From contig NZ_JACHMP010000001.1 of assembly GCF_014204985.1 (NCBI RefSeq), positions 2,666,001 to 2,730,000 of the forward strand: 64,000 bases of DNA. Reading direction: 5' to 3'. A program made the translations under genes and the position numbers. A model generated the notes under the pieces. The model saw only the letters and a list, made by a program, of their open reading frames with translations, did not search any database and had not been told where the DNA came from. Of the stretch, positions 50,698-59,037 are shown piece by piece; within the stretch, counting starts at the first letter, position 1; the number at the start of each line of letters is the position of its first letter. The stretch is from Streptosporangium becharense (GTDB lineage Bacteria; Actinomycetota; Actinomycetes; Streptosporangiales; Streptosporangiaceae).

Positions 50698-51068
50698 CCG
50701 GCCACCTCACCAAGACGGACATACTGGCCATCGCGGAGGAGATCCTGCCGACGGTCGGCCTGCGTGACGGCGGCCAGTTGCACGCGGCCGTGCTCCGGCC
50801 GCAGACCAGCGTGTTCGGCGAGGACGCCTACCCCGACCTCTGGACCAAGGCCGCCGCCCTGATGCAGAGCCTGATCATCGGCCATCCACTGGTGGACGGC
50901 AACAAAAGACTCGGCTGGACCTCCGCCGTGGTCTTCCTGGAACTGAACGGCGAGACACTGAGCGGAACCGACGCCGACGCGGCCGAAGCCGTGGTGATCG
51001 CCGTCACCACCGGGGAGCTGGACGACGTGGCGGAGATCGCCAAACGGCTCCGGACGCTGGGCGGATAG
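50694..51068 (+). CDS. doc: Fic/Doc-family toxin
   Basis: 124 residues from GTG 50694. The Fic core HPLVDGNKRLG (His64 to Lys71) matches the Doc variant of HxFx(D/E)GN(G/K)R, with Lys in place of the second Gly as in Doc kinases. The all-alpha layout (ILPTVGLRDGGQLHAAVLRPQ...AVVFLELNG) and length also fit Doc, which phosphorylates EF-Tu. It ends just before a strong bidirectional terminator shared with ssrA. Confidence 0.87.
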   Translation: MTGHLTKTDILAIAEEILPTVGLRDGGQLHAAVLRPQTSVFGEDAYPDLWTKAAALMQSLIIGHPLVDGNKRLGWTSAVVFLELNGETLSGTDADAAEAVVIAVTTGELDDVAEIAKRLRTLGG

Positions 51069-51154
51069 CCACCGAGGGCGACCAGGACACGGCAGGCGGC
51101 GACAGGGACACGAGGGTACGGCCTCCACCGGACGCGGTGTCACCCGGAAAGACC

Positions 51155-51228
51155 AAGGGCGGTCGGGCCGGCGACATCGCCGGCCCGACCGCCCTTCGAC
51201 GATCTGTTCCGCGGGTTCGCCGCGGAAC
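51155..51228. terminator. Bidirectional terminator between doc and ssrA
   Basis: A 19-bp perfect hairpin, AAGGGCGGTCGGGCCGGCG with its complement (51155-51196, loop ACAT), is followed by a 9-bp hairpin GTTCCGCGG/CCGCGGAAC (51206-51228) that directly abuts the tmRNA 3' end. They should end doc transcription on one strand and ssrA on the other. Confidence 0.85.
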
Positions 51229-51231
51229 GGG

Positions 51232-51614
51232 GGTGGAGGTGGCGGGAATCGAACCCGCGTCCTTCAACTCCAAGACAGGGCTTCTCCGGGTGCAGCCTGT
51301 TGTGCTTTTCTCAGCCCCGGCGATCACACAGGCGAGTCGCCGACGGGCTCAGCCACTGTGAGTTTTCCCGATCGCCCCCGTGGCCGGGTCGATCGGTTGA
51401 GCCTCCTAGCGATGCCGGATCCGGGCCGGAGGCGCTCCCGGGCCGGCAGAAGTCACTCGCTGCTTAGGCGGCGAGGGCCAGGTTGCCCTGGCTGACTTCG
51501 GAGTGCGTCTTATTGGCACTTATTGGTCGCGGTCACAGTGTTAACGAGGTTATGTCCGCAGTCCTCGACCCGCTTCCCCTGACTTGCAAAGTCAAAGTCG
51601 AAACCAGTCACCCC
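51232..51614 (-). ncRNA. ssrA: Transfer-messenger RNA (tmRNA)
   Basis: The 5' end GGGGGTGACTGGTTTCGAC and the 3' end GGTTCGATTCCCGCCACCTCC pair to form the tRNA-like acceptor (GGGGGUG with CACCUCC) and carry the TTCGA T-loop. The tag reading frame runs from GCC (51517) to TAA (51464) and encodes ANKTHSEVSQGNLALAA. The 3' CCA is not encoded in full (ACCC follows). It rescues stalled ribosomes with SmpB, whose gene is 2.2 kb upstream in the same direction. Length about 383 bases is normal for actinomycetes. Confidence 0.95.
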
Positions 51615-51709
51615 CCTGTTGAGTTGTCAACCCGCCCCCGAAGGGGTGAGCGATCCGAAGATACCTGTTACAACGGGGCTGACGCCAATCGAATTCCCGG
51701 GGAACACGA

Positions 51710-51745
51710 CCCCGGGGACGCGTGCGACGGCACGCGTCCCCGGGG
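51710..51745. terminator. 16-bp perfect hairpin after the PBP-like gene
   Basis: CCCCGGGGACGCGTGC (51710-51725) pairs fully with GCACGCGTCCCCGGGG (51730-51745), loop GACG. It lies 169 bases after the PBP-like stop and about 95 bases upstream of the tmRNA 5' end, so it probably ends the ftsEX-smpB-PBP transcript. Confidence 0.75.
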
Positions 51746-51913
51746 CTGACCGGCAGGGTCGAGCCGGTCCGGGCGGTCAGGGCTTCCCCCGAGATGAGGC
51801 CCTGTCCCGCCACAACGACCGGGCCCGCAACCCCCAAACGGTGCCCGGTCACTGAGAAAGACGCCAAACAGACGCCCGATGGTTGCTCAGGGTGAGAACA
51901 ATAACCCGAAGGG

Positions 51914-53812
51914 TCACAGATCGGCGTTGAGCCCCCGGAAGAACCGGCCGGCAACGGCCGCGCCCGCGGTGGGGTCGGAGCTCTGCGCCAGCACCGCCAC
52001 CGCGATGTCCCCCTGCCAGCCGACGAACCAGGCCAGCGGTTTCTGACCCTCCGCCGCGGCGGCCGTGATCCCGTGGACCGGGTCGCCGGGGGCGGCGGCG
52101 GCCCGCGCGGAGCCTCCGACCACACCGGCCCGCATGAAGGTCCGCAGCGTGGAGACCGTCTCTTCGGGGATCTTGACGGGGTTGGGCTGCTTGACCGCCT
52201 TGGCCGGGTCGACCTCGGCCGAGGGGTCGAAGGTCTGCGGGTCGGTGACCAGCACCGGCGGACGCCAGGTGCCGCTGGCGACGGCTCCGGCGACGAGGGC
52301 CATGGACAGCGGGCTGACCGAGACGTTCTGCCCGGCGATGGCCTGTGCCGTGGCGGCGTCGTTCTTCAGCGGCTTCATCGAACCGCTGAACCCCTTCAGC
52401 GGGAGGGTCCACGACGACTCGATGCCGAACCTGGCGGCGCTGGCCTCCAGGTCGGCGCCGTCGATCCTGCGGGCCAGCGAGGTGAGCGCGGTCACGCAGC
52501 CGGTGGCGAAGTTGGCCTGCAGGGTCGGGGTCATCCCCGCGGGCGAGCCCACCTGACGGAAACCGGCCCCGGCGACGCTCCGCTCGGCGGGGCAGGCGAT
52601 CTTCTGCTTGGGGCTGAGCCGGGCCTTGAGCATGCCCTCGACGGACATGATCGAGAAGGCCGTGCCGGGGGAGAACCTGCCCGCCAGCGCGTCCTTCTCC
52701 TGGTGGTACTCCTTGGTGCTGGAGACGGCCATCACCTCGCCGGTCGAGGCCTGGACCGCGACGAGCATGCCCGGCGACGCCCCGGCCGTCAGCGCCGTGT
52801 CGGCGGCCCGCTGGGTGGCCCGGTCGAGCGTGGTGCGGATCGAGGAGGTGGACCGGCCGGGCTCCCACTTCTTGAGCTCGGTCTTCTGCATCGTCTTGAG
52901 GTCGACGGTGATGACGCGGGTGTCGGTCGAGCCGGTCAGGTGCTCCTGGTACGCCTTCTGCAGGCCGGTCCGGCCCACGGTGTCTCCGGCCCGCTGCGGC
53001 CCGCCGAGCTGCTGCACGGCCTCCGCGGTGACCGCGGTGACGGTGCCGACGATCTGCTCGGGGGAGTCGGGGGCCAGAGCCTGCTTCTGCTCGGTGAGCT
53101 GGATGCCGGGGATGGCGGTCAGCTGGTCGCGGAGCTGGGCGAAACGGGTCCGGCCGAAGGTGACGAGCGGCACCTGGACGTTGGGTGGGGCGGAGCGGAT
53201 CCGGCTCAGCAGGCGGTCCTGCGGGAAGCCGGTGACCTTGGCGAGCCGCTCGCACAACTCGTCGGCGTTCTTCAGGTTCGCCGGGATCACGTACGCCACA
53301 TGCAGGGTCGCCTCCTGCTGCAGCGAGTCGCCGGTGCGGTCGAGGATCGGCTGGCGCCCCTTGGAGACGACCTCCACCGCGAACCGCTGGCCCTCACGCA
53401 GCCGGGGATGGAGCACACCGGGCGACCAGCGCACCTTCCACCGGCCGTCGACGAGGTGCAGGGGGAGCTTGCCCTCGTACTCCCAGAGCGGGTTGTTCTC
53501 CCCCAGGTCGACCTCCGCTTCGAAGTCGGCCTCGACCTCGTCCGCCGCGCGCCGCATGCCCTTGACGTCGAAACGGAACGAGGCCGCGTCGAGCTGGAGC
53601 TTGGCGTCCTCCAGGGCCTTCCTGACGACCTTCTCGTCGCCGTCGGTGCGCCTGGCCGCGGCGGCGTAGTCGCCCGTCTGCCAGCCGACGAGGAAGTCCC
53701 GCACGGCCTCGTGGGCCGACGGCTCCTCGAAGCACGCCGACAGCATGGGAGCCGTCGCCGCCAGCGCGAGCGCGGCGGCGACGGCGCGCCGAGCCTTCCC
53801 CGTCACGGTCAC
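51914..53812 (-). CDS. Penicillin-binding-protein-like lipoprotein lacking the transpeptidase active site
   Basis: 632 residues from GTG 53812, overlapping the smpB stop. Lipobox APMLSAC (Cys27); an NTF2-like MecA N-terminal domain (about 30-150); PBP dimerisation domain with [16 protein letters not shown] (about 279-294); then a transpeptidase-like domain (about 330-632). The three catalytic motifs are replaced: SxxK by TAFS (384-387, in RFSPGTAFS), SxN by TGCV (437-440, in [10 protein letters not shown]) and KTG by HGI (580-582). The surrounding fold signatures, such as [16 protein letters not shown], are kept. It should not acylate beta-lactams or crosslink peptidoglycan, and is best read as a pseudo-enzyme with a structural or regulatory role at the divisome (inference). 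Confidence 0.85.
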   Translation of the reverse strand: MTVTGKARRAVAAALALAATAPMLSACFEEPSAHEAVRDFLVGWQTGDYAAAARRTDGDEKVVRKALEDAKLQLDAASFRFDVKGMRRAADEVEADFEAEVDLGENNPLWEYEGKLPLHLVDGRWKVRWSPGVLHPRLREGQRFAVEVVSKGRQPILDRTGDSLQQEATLHVAYVIPANLKNADELCERLAKVTGFPQDRLLSRIRSAPPNVQVPLVTFGRTRFAQLRDQLTAIPGIQLTEQKQALAPDSPEQIVGTVTAVTAEAVQQLGGPQRAGDTVGRTGLQKAYQEHLTGSTDTRVITVDLKTMQKTELKKWEPGRSTSSIRTTLDRATQRAADTALTAGASPGMLVAVQASTGEVMAVSSTKEYHQEKDALAGRFSPGTAFSIMSVEGMLKARLSPKQKIACPAERSVAGAGFRQVGSPAGMTPTLQANFATGCVTALTSLARRIDGADLEASAARFGIESSWTLPLKGFSGSMKPLKNDAATAQAIAGQNVSVSPLSMALVAGAVASGTWRPPVLVTDPQTFDPSAEVDPAKAVKQPNPVKIPEETVSTLRTFMRAGVVGGSARAAAAPGDPVHGITAAAAEGQKPLAWFVGWQGDIAVAVLAQSSDPTAGAAVAGRFFRGLNADL

Positions 53813-54276
53813 CTGTTCCTGTGTCTGAGCGCGCGCGCCATCTCCCGCTTGGCCTGCTTCTCGGCCAGCGTCTGCCGCTTGTCCCAGTCTTTCTTACCCT
53901 TGGCCAGGCCGATCTCGACCTTGGCCTTGCCGTCCTTGAAGTACAACGAGAGCGGCACCAGGGTGAGGCCGGTCTCCTTCGTCTTGGCGACCAGCTTGTC
54001 GATCTCCTTGCGGTGCAGCAGCAGCTTCCGGGTGCGTCGCGCGGCGTGGTTGGTCCACGTCCCCATGGTGTATTCGGGGATGTGGATGTTGATCAGCCAG
54101 GCCTCGCCGTCCTTGACGACGGCGTACCCGTCGAGAAGGGAGGCACGGCCCAGCCGCAGGGACTTGACCTCCGTGCCCTGGAGCACGAGCCCCGCCTCGT
54201 AGGTGTCCTCGATGTGGAAGTCGTGCCAGGCACGCTTGTTCTGGGCGATCACCTTCCGCCCGGTCTCACGTGGCAT
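53809..54276 (-). CDS. smpB: tmRNA-binding protein SmpB
   Basis: 155 residues: [57 protein letters not shown], and the basic tail [30 protein letters not shown]. The tail enters the mRNA channel during trans-translation. It binds tmRNA encoded 2.2 kb away. The stop overlaps the PBP-like gene start by 4 bases. Confidence 0.95.
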   Translation of the reverse strand: MPRETGRKVIAQNKRAWHDFHIEDTYEAGLVLQGTEVKSLRLGRASLLDGYAVVKDGEAWLINIHIPEYTMGTWTNHAARRTRKLLLHRKEIDKLVAKTKETGLTLVPLSLYFKDGKAKVEIGLAKGKKDWDKRQTLAEKQAKREMARALRHRNR

Positions 54277-54412
54277 GCCTGGAGCCTACCGGGGACCGGA
54301 ACCGCGAGCCGCGCCCGAGAACCCGGACGAGACGGGCGTGTGGCGCGGCGCGGGCGTGCCCGGCGGGGGCACGGAGCCCCCGGCGGGCACGGCGAACGGG
54401 ATCACGGGCCCG

Positions 54413-55321
54413 TCACACCCGCAGGTAGCGGCGGAGCGTGAAGAACGAGGCGAGCACACAGATGAGCACGCCGATGACCATGGTGAGGCTGATCACCGAG
54501 GCGAGGGTCTCCCACGACAGTTCACCGGTGGCGGCCAGGCTGAGCTGGACGCTGTCGAAGAGGAAGACCTTGCTGACGATCAGCATGACCGCGGCCACCA
54601 CACCGCCGATGAGACCGGCGATGACGCCCTCCATGACGAACGGCAGCTGGATGTAGAGGTTGGAGGCGCCGACCAGCCGCATGATCCCGGTCTCGCGCCT
54701 GCGGTTGTAGGCCGAGAGCCGGACGGTGTTGCCGATCAGGAGCGTCGCCGCGAAGACCAGGATGATCGCGATCACCAGGGCGGCCCAGCGGAGTTTCTCC
54801 AGCAGGTCGAAGAACTTCTCCAGCAGTTCCTTCTGGTTGACCACGTTCGAGACCCCGGGGGCGCCCGAGAGCGCCTCGATCACGACCCCGTAGGTCTCCG
54901 GGTCCTTGAGCTTGACCCGGAACGACTCCGGCATGTCCTCCACCTGGATGGCGGAGAGGAACACCGTGTTGTTCTTGTACTGCTCCTGGAAGTTCTTGTA
55001 CGCGGCGTCGGCGTTCTCGAACTGGACGGACTCCACCTGGGGCATGCCCTTGATGGTCGCCTCCAGGTCGGCGCGCTCCTTCGCGGTCACGCCGCCGCTG
55101 CCCTTGCAGCTGGGGAACGGGCTGTTCTTGCTGCACAGGAAGACCGAGACCTCGACCTTGTCCGCCCAGTAGTCCTTCATGCTGGAGATCTGAGAGCTGA
55201 TCATCAGACCGACACCCAGCAGGGCCATGCCGATCGCCACGGTCACGATGACCGCGATGGTCATCGTGAGGTTGCGGCGGAGGCCGATCCAGACCTCGGA
55301 GAAGATGAAGTTTGCCCGCAT
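54413..55321 (-). CDS. ftsX: Cell-division membrane protein FtsX
   Basis: 302 residues from ATG 55321 with AGGAAG before it. Four transmembrane helices: one after the N-terminal MRANFIFSEVWIGLRRNLTM, a large external loop (about 45-170, with cysteines CSKNSPFPSCKG), then three helices including ALVIAIILVFAATLLIGNTVRL. YNRRRETGIMRLVGASNLYIQLPF is the conserved FtsX/MacB segment. With FtsE it forms an ABC-type machine that activates peptidoglycan hydrolases during division. It is encoded 31 bases after ftsE. Confidence 0.94.
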   Translation of the reverse strand: MRANFIFSEVWIGLRRNLTMTIAVIVTVAIGMALLGVGLMISSQISSMKDYWADKVEVSVFLCSKNSPFPSCKGSGGVTAKERADLEATIKGMPQVESVQFENADAAYKNFQEQYKNNTVFLSAIQVEDMPESFRVKLKDPETYGVVIEALSGAPGVSNVVNQKELLEKFFDLLEKLRWAALVIAIILVFAATLLIGNTVRLSAYNRRRETGIMRLVGASNLYIQLPFVMEGVIAGLIGGVVAAVMLIVSKVFLFDSVQLSLAATGELSWETLASVISLTMVIGVLICVLASFFTLRRYLRV

Positions 55322-55352
55322 GCTCTTCCTGTCGCTGTTTCCGGTCCTGGGG

Positions 55353-56042
55353 TCAGTACGCCTGGCCGTACACGCCACGCGACTGGTCGCGGACGATCTT
55401 GCCGTCCTCCAGTTCCACTACGCGCTTGCGCATGGAGTCGACGATGGCCGCGTCGTGCGTGGCCATCACGACCGTGGTGCCGGTCCGGTTGATTCGGTCG
55501 AGCACCTTCATGATGCCGATGCTCGTCGCCGGGTCGATGTTCCCGGTCGGCTCGTCGGCCAGCAGGATCATCGGCCGGTTGACGAACGCGCGAGCCATGG
55601 CGACCCGCTGCTGCTCACCACCGGACAGCTCGTCGGGCATCCGGTGGGCCTTGCCCTCCAGGCCTACGAGCTCGACGACCTCGGGGACCACCTTACGGAT
55701 GAACCGCCGGGGCTTGCCGATGACCTCCAGCGCGAACGCGACGTTCTCGTAGACGTTCTTGTTCGGGAGCAGCCGGAAGTCCTGGAAGACGCAGCCGATC
55801 CGGCGGCGCAAGTGCGGGATCTTGAAGTTGGACAGTCGGGCGAGATCCTTGCCGGCCACATGGATGGCGCCCGAGTCGGGGCGCTCCTCCTTGAGGACCA
55901 GCCGGAGAAAGGTCGACTTCCCAGAGCCCGAGGGGCCGACGAGGAACACGAACTCGCCCTTGTCGACATCGACGCTGACGTGGTCCAACGCGGGCCGGTT
56001 CTGGTTCGCGTAGACCTTGGTGACATTATCAAAATGGATCAC
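55353..56042 (-). CDS. ftsE: Cell-division ATP-binding protein FtsE
   Basis: 229 residues. ABC ATPase with Walker [11 protein letters not shown]-loop CVFQDFRLL, signature LSGGEQQR, Walker [13 protein letters not shown] and H-loop [35 protein letters not shown] is the typical FtsE N-terminus. It powers FtsX. It lies downstream of prfB, separated by a small opposite-strand gene, in the usual actinobacterial order prfB, ftsE, ftsX, smpB. Confidence 0.95.
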   Translation of the reverse strand: MIHFDNVTKVYANQNRPALDHVSVDVDKGEFVFLVGPSGSGKSTFLRLVLKEERPDSGAIHVAGKDLARLSNFKIPHLRRRIGCVFQDFRLLPNKNVYENVAFALEVIGKPRRFIRKVVPEVVELVGLEGKAHRMPDELSGGEQQRVAMARAFVNRPMILLADEPTGNIDPATSIGIMKVLDRINRTGTTVVMATHDAAIVDSMRKRVVELEDGKIVRDQSRGVYGQAY

Positions 56043-56058
56043 GGGCGCATCACGGCAT

Positions 56059-56190
56059 GCCAGTCTAGGGGTTAGGACGGTCGCAGGAGTGGCAGAGGGC
56101 CACTTCCGCCTCTCGCCGGCCGGAGAGCGCCGCTCTTTACCAATGATCGACGTTCCGGTTGGCCGGAGCCCAGTCTAGGGGGAAGACTGG
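56059..56190. repeat. Repeated CCAGTCTAGGGG and hairpin upstream of ftsE
   Basis: CCAGTCTAGGGG occurs at 56060-56071 and 56170-56181, 110 bp apart. The second copy is also the left arm of a perfect 7-bp inverted repeat, CCAGTCT with AGACTGG (56170-56190). On the ftsE strand both copies read CCCCTAGACTGG, in which TAGACT resembles a -10 element. Confidence 0.55.
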
Positions 56191-56277
56191 CATGGAACGT
56201 CCATAACGGAAACAAAACGATTCGGCGCCCGGTAACGACCACATAAAGTGGTTCTGACCTCGAAGAGGGAGGACATC

Positions 56278-56469
56278 ATGAGTTGTGAGGACCTGGTCTG
56301 CGCGGGGTGCGCTCACCCCGTCGCCGAGGGCCGCTGCCCCATGTGCCGCGCCAACCGCGAGCGGATGCACCAGAACGGGCTGGGGGGCATGACCCCCGCG
56401 CTCGTCTCGCTGGCACTGATCGCGCTGTTCTTCCTCACCCTGGCCCTGAGGCACCTCACCGGAACCTGA
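56278..56469 (+). CDS. Small Cys-rich membrane protein (zinc-ribbon plus helix)
   Basis: 63 residues from ATG 56278, RBS GGGAGGAC. Four cysteines form two pairs (DLVCAGCAH and GRCPMCRAN), as in a zinc ribbon. They are followed by one hydrophobic segment, TPALVSLALIALFFLTLAL. It is divergent from ftsE and convergent with prfB. The family is not recognised. The N-terminal ribbon would be cytoplasmic and the helix an anchor. Confidence 0.68.
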   Translation: MSCEDLVCAGCAHPVAEGRCPMCRANRERMHQNGLGGMTPALVSLALIALFFLTLALRHLTGT

Positions 56470-56620
56470 CCGGCCCAGAGCGGCGCCGACCCGCGTCGCG
56501 GCGGCCGGACACCGGCCGCGGGCCCGGCGGCTCGCACGGGCCGCGCGGCGAAGGACCGGGAAGGCAGGCATCCCGCCGCCCCTGCACGGCAGGGCACGGC
56601 AGGCCGCCCATGCCCCGGGG

Positions 56621-57739
56621 TCAGGCGTCGGCCCCCGACTCCTGACGGCGGGCCCAGCGGATCTCGGCCTCGATGAAGCCGTCGAGCTCGCCGTCGAGCA
56701 CCGCGCTGGGATTGCCCGCCTCGGCGCCCGTCCGCAGGTCCTTGACGATCTGGTACGGGTGCAGCACGTAGTTGCGGATCTGGGTGCCCCACGAGGTGGT
56801 CGCCTCGCCCCGGATCTCGTTCAGCGCCGCGGCCTCCTCCTGCCGCTTGCGCTCCAGCAGCTTGCCCTGCAGGACCGCCATCGCGGTCGCCTTGTTCTGC
56901 AGCTGGGAACGCTCGTTCTGGCAGGAGACGACGATGCCGGTGGGCAGGTGGGTCAGCCGGACCGCCGAGTCGGTGGTGTTGACGCCCTGGCCGCCCGGCC
57001 CCGAGGCGCGGTAGACGTCGACGCGCACCTCGTCCTCGTTGACCTCGATGTGGTCGGTCGTCTCGACGACCGGGACCACGTCGACGCCCGCGAAGGAGGT
57101 CTGGCGGCGGCCCTGGTTGTCGAAGGGGCTGATCCGGACCAGCCGGTGGGTGCCGTGCTCGCCGCGGAGCGTGCCGTAGGCGTAGGGCGCCTTGACCGCG
57201 AAGGTGGTCGACTTGATGCCGGCCCCCTCGGCGTAGGAGGTCTCGTAGATCTCGGTCGGGTAGCCGTTGCGCTCGGCCCACCGGATGTACATGCGCTGGA
57301 GCATCAGCGCCCAGTCGGCGGCGTCGACGCCACCGGCCTGGGACTGGATGGTGACGACCGCCTCGCGGGCGTCGTACTCGCCCGACAGGAGCGTGCGGAC
57401 CTCCAGCGCGTCGATGTCGGCGCGCAGGGCCTCCAGCTCCCGGTCGGCCTCCTCGCGCGTGTCGGCGTCGTCTTCGGCGGCGGCGAGCTCGTACAGGACC
57501 GCGAGATCTTCCAGGCGCCGCCCCAGCGACTCGATCCGGTTGACATCGCCCTGGAGGTAGGAGAGCTTGCTGGTGGCCTTCTGGGCCCGCTCCTGGTCGT
57601 TCCAGAAGTCGGGTGCGGCCACCTGATCCTCGAGCTCCTCGATCTGCTTGCGGATCGCGCCGAGGTCGAGCACGTCCTTGATGCCGTTGAGCGTGCCGGT
57701 AAGCTCGTTGATCTGTTCTGCCGGGTCGATGAGTGCCAC
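56621..57739 (-). CDS. prfB: Peptide chain release factor 2
   Basis: 372 residues from GTG 57739. N-terminal coiled-coil domain ([26 protein letters not shown]), [13 protein letters not shown] with the SPF stop-codon recognition tripeptide, and [21 protein letters not shown] with the GGQ peptidyl-hydrolysis motif. It terminates translation at UGA and UAA. No frameshift site is visible, as usual in actinobacteria. The start lacks a strong RBS, and an upstream in-frame ATG (57814) is possible but adds atypical residues. Homologues begin with VAVVD-like sequence, supporting the GTG. Confidence 0.93.
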   Translation of the reverse strand: MALIDPAEQINELTGTLNGIKDVLDLGAIRKQIEELEDQVAAPDFWNDQERAQKATSKLSYLQGDVNRIESLGRRLEDLAVLYELAAAEDDADTREEADRELEALRADIDALEVRTLLSGEYDAREAVVTIQSQAGGVDAADWALMLQRMYIRWAERNGYPTEIYETSYAEGAGIKSTTFAVKAPYAYGTLRGEHGTHRLVRISPFDNQGRRQTSFAGVDVVPVVETTDHIEVNEDEVRVDVYRASGPGGQGVNTTDSAVRLTHLPTGIVVSCQNERSQLQNKATAMAVLQGKLLERKRQEEAAALNEIRGEATTSWGTQIRNYVLHPYQIVKDLRTGAEAGNPSAVLDGELDGFIEAEIRWARRQESGADA

Positions 57740-57837
57740 GTCTGTAAAGGGTACGCGACCTCCGAGCCCTGTGGTGTACGCCCCGCACCCCGCCGTGGCT
57801 AGCATTGCCCGCATCGGGGAGCATCGGGGAGGCGGAC

Positions 57838-58881
57838 GTGCGAGGACATGCGCGGCGAGGGCTGCTCGCGCTCGCCGCGGCGCTGACCGCGACCGTCACC
57901 GCGTGCTCCGGCGCCGGTGACGCCGCCCCCACCCGGAGCCCGTCCCCCACCGCCACGCCGTCCCCCACCGCCACGCCCGGGGTCACCCTGGCCGAGGCGG
58001 CGAAGGTGCTGGCGGGCGTCATGAACGCCGACGGGGTGCTGGGTGCGGCGACGCCGCGCGTGGACGCCGACCGCAGGAACATGCTGGCGCAGACCCGCGA
58101 CGGCCAGCTGGCGCTCACCACGGCGGCCTTCAACGGTTCGGACGAGGCGCCGCCCTCCGGCTACACCTGGGGCACGCCCGAGCTGTTGGTGCCGCGCCTG
58201 CCCGACCCGCCGCGGGAGCCCGCCTGGTTCGCCGCGGTCGCCGAACGCCGGGATCCCGCCGGAGAGACCCGCACCGCCGTGCTGACCCTGGTCCGCCAGA
58301 GCGGGGACGGCTGGCGGCTCAGCTCGACCGCCCTGCTGGAGGAGGGGGAGCGGATGCCGCAGGTCGCCAAGGACGCCGAGGGGTACGCCACCGCCCTGGG
58401 CGGCGAGGACATGACGGTGGCGATCAGCCCGCGGCTCATGGCCCCGCTGCACGCCACCTCCGCGGAGGAGGGCGACCGGGGGTTCGCCGCCGGGTTGATC
58501 GGGGACGGCCCGCACACCACCGGCTACGCCGAGGAGATCGCCGAGCGGCGCCTGAACGAGAAGAGCGAGTGCCTGGGCTACGACTCCATCTTCGCGGCGA
58601 GCAACTACCCGGTGCACGCGCTGCGCACCGCCGACGGCGGCGCGCTCGTCCTGTACTCCCTGATCAGGACCACGACCCGGACGATCAAGGTCGAGCCGTG
58701 CGCGTCCGACGTGCGGATCCCGCCGGACGCGCGGAAGCTGACCTCTGAGGACTTCATCCGCAAGGAGCTGCGGACGGTGGAGACACAGCAGTACGTCAGC
58801 ACGGTGCCGCCCAAGGACAGCGGGCGCCCGGCCAGGGTCATCGGCTACCTCGGCGGGCTGACCAAGGTCACCGCGAGCTGA
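57838..58881 (+). CDS. Secreted lipoprotein of unknown function
   Basis: 347 residues from GTG 57838 with GGGAGG 6 bases upstream. Signal sequence ending VTAC (Cys24 or nearby), then a Thr/Pro linker with tandem [13 protein letters not shown]. The mature domain has [65 protein letters not shown] and a Cys pair (SECLGYD, VEPCASD). No named family is recognised; it resembles actinomycete lipoproteins of about this size. It is divergent from prfB and convergent with the glutamate dehydrogenase. Confidence 0.75.
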   Translation: MRGHARRGLLALAAALTATVTACSGAGDAAPTRSPSPTATPSPTATPGVTLAEAAKVLAGVMNADGVLGAATPRVDADRRNMLAQTRDGQLALTTAAFNGSDEAPPSGYTWGTPELLVPRLPDPPREPAWFAAVAERRDPAGETRTAVLTLVRQSGDGWRLSSTALLEEGERMPQVAKDAEGYATALGGEDMTVAISPRLMAPLHATSAEEGDRGFAAGLIGDGPHTTGYAEEIAERRLNEKSECLGYDSIFAASNYPVHALRTADGGALVLYSLIRTTTRTIKVEPCASDVRIPPDARKLTSEDFIRKELRTVETQQYVSTVPPKDSGRPARVIGYLGGLTKVTAS

Positions 58882-59037
58882 GACCGCCCCGGGTGGGCCC
58901 GGCGCTCAGCCGGCCGGGCCGGGTGGCCCGCACCGGGAGGGGCCGCACCGGGTGCCCCGCGCCGGGTGGCCCGGACCGCGAGGGGCCGGGCCACGGGCGG
59001 ACCCGCGGGCCGGGCGTCGCCGCCCGGCCCGCCGCCC

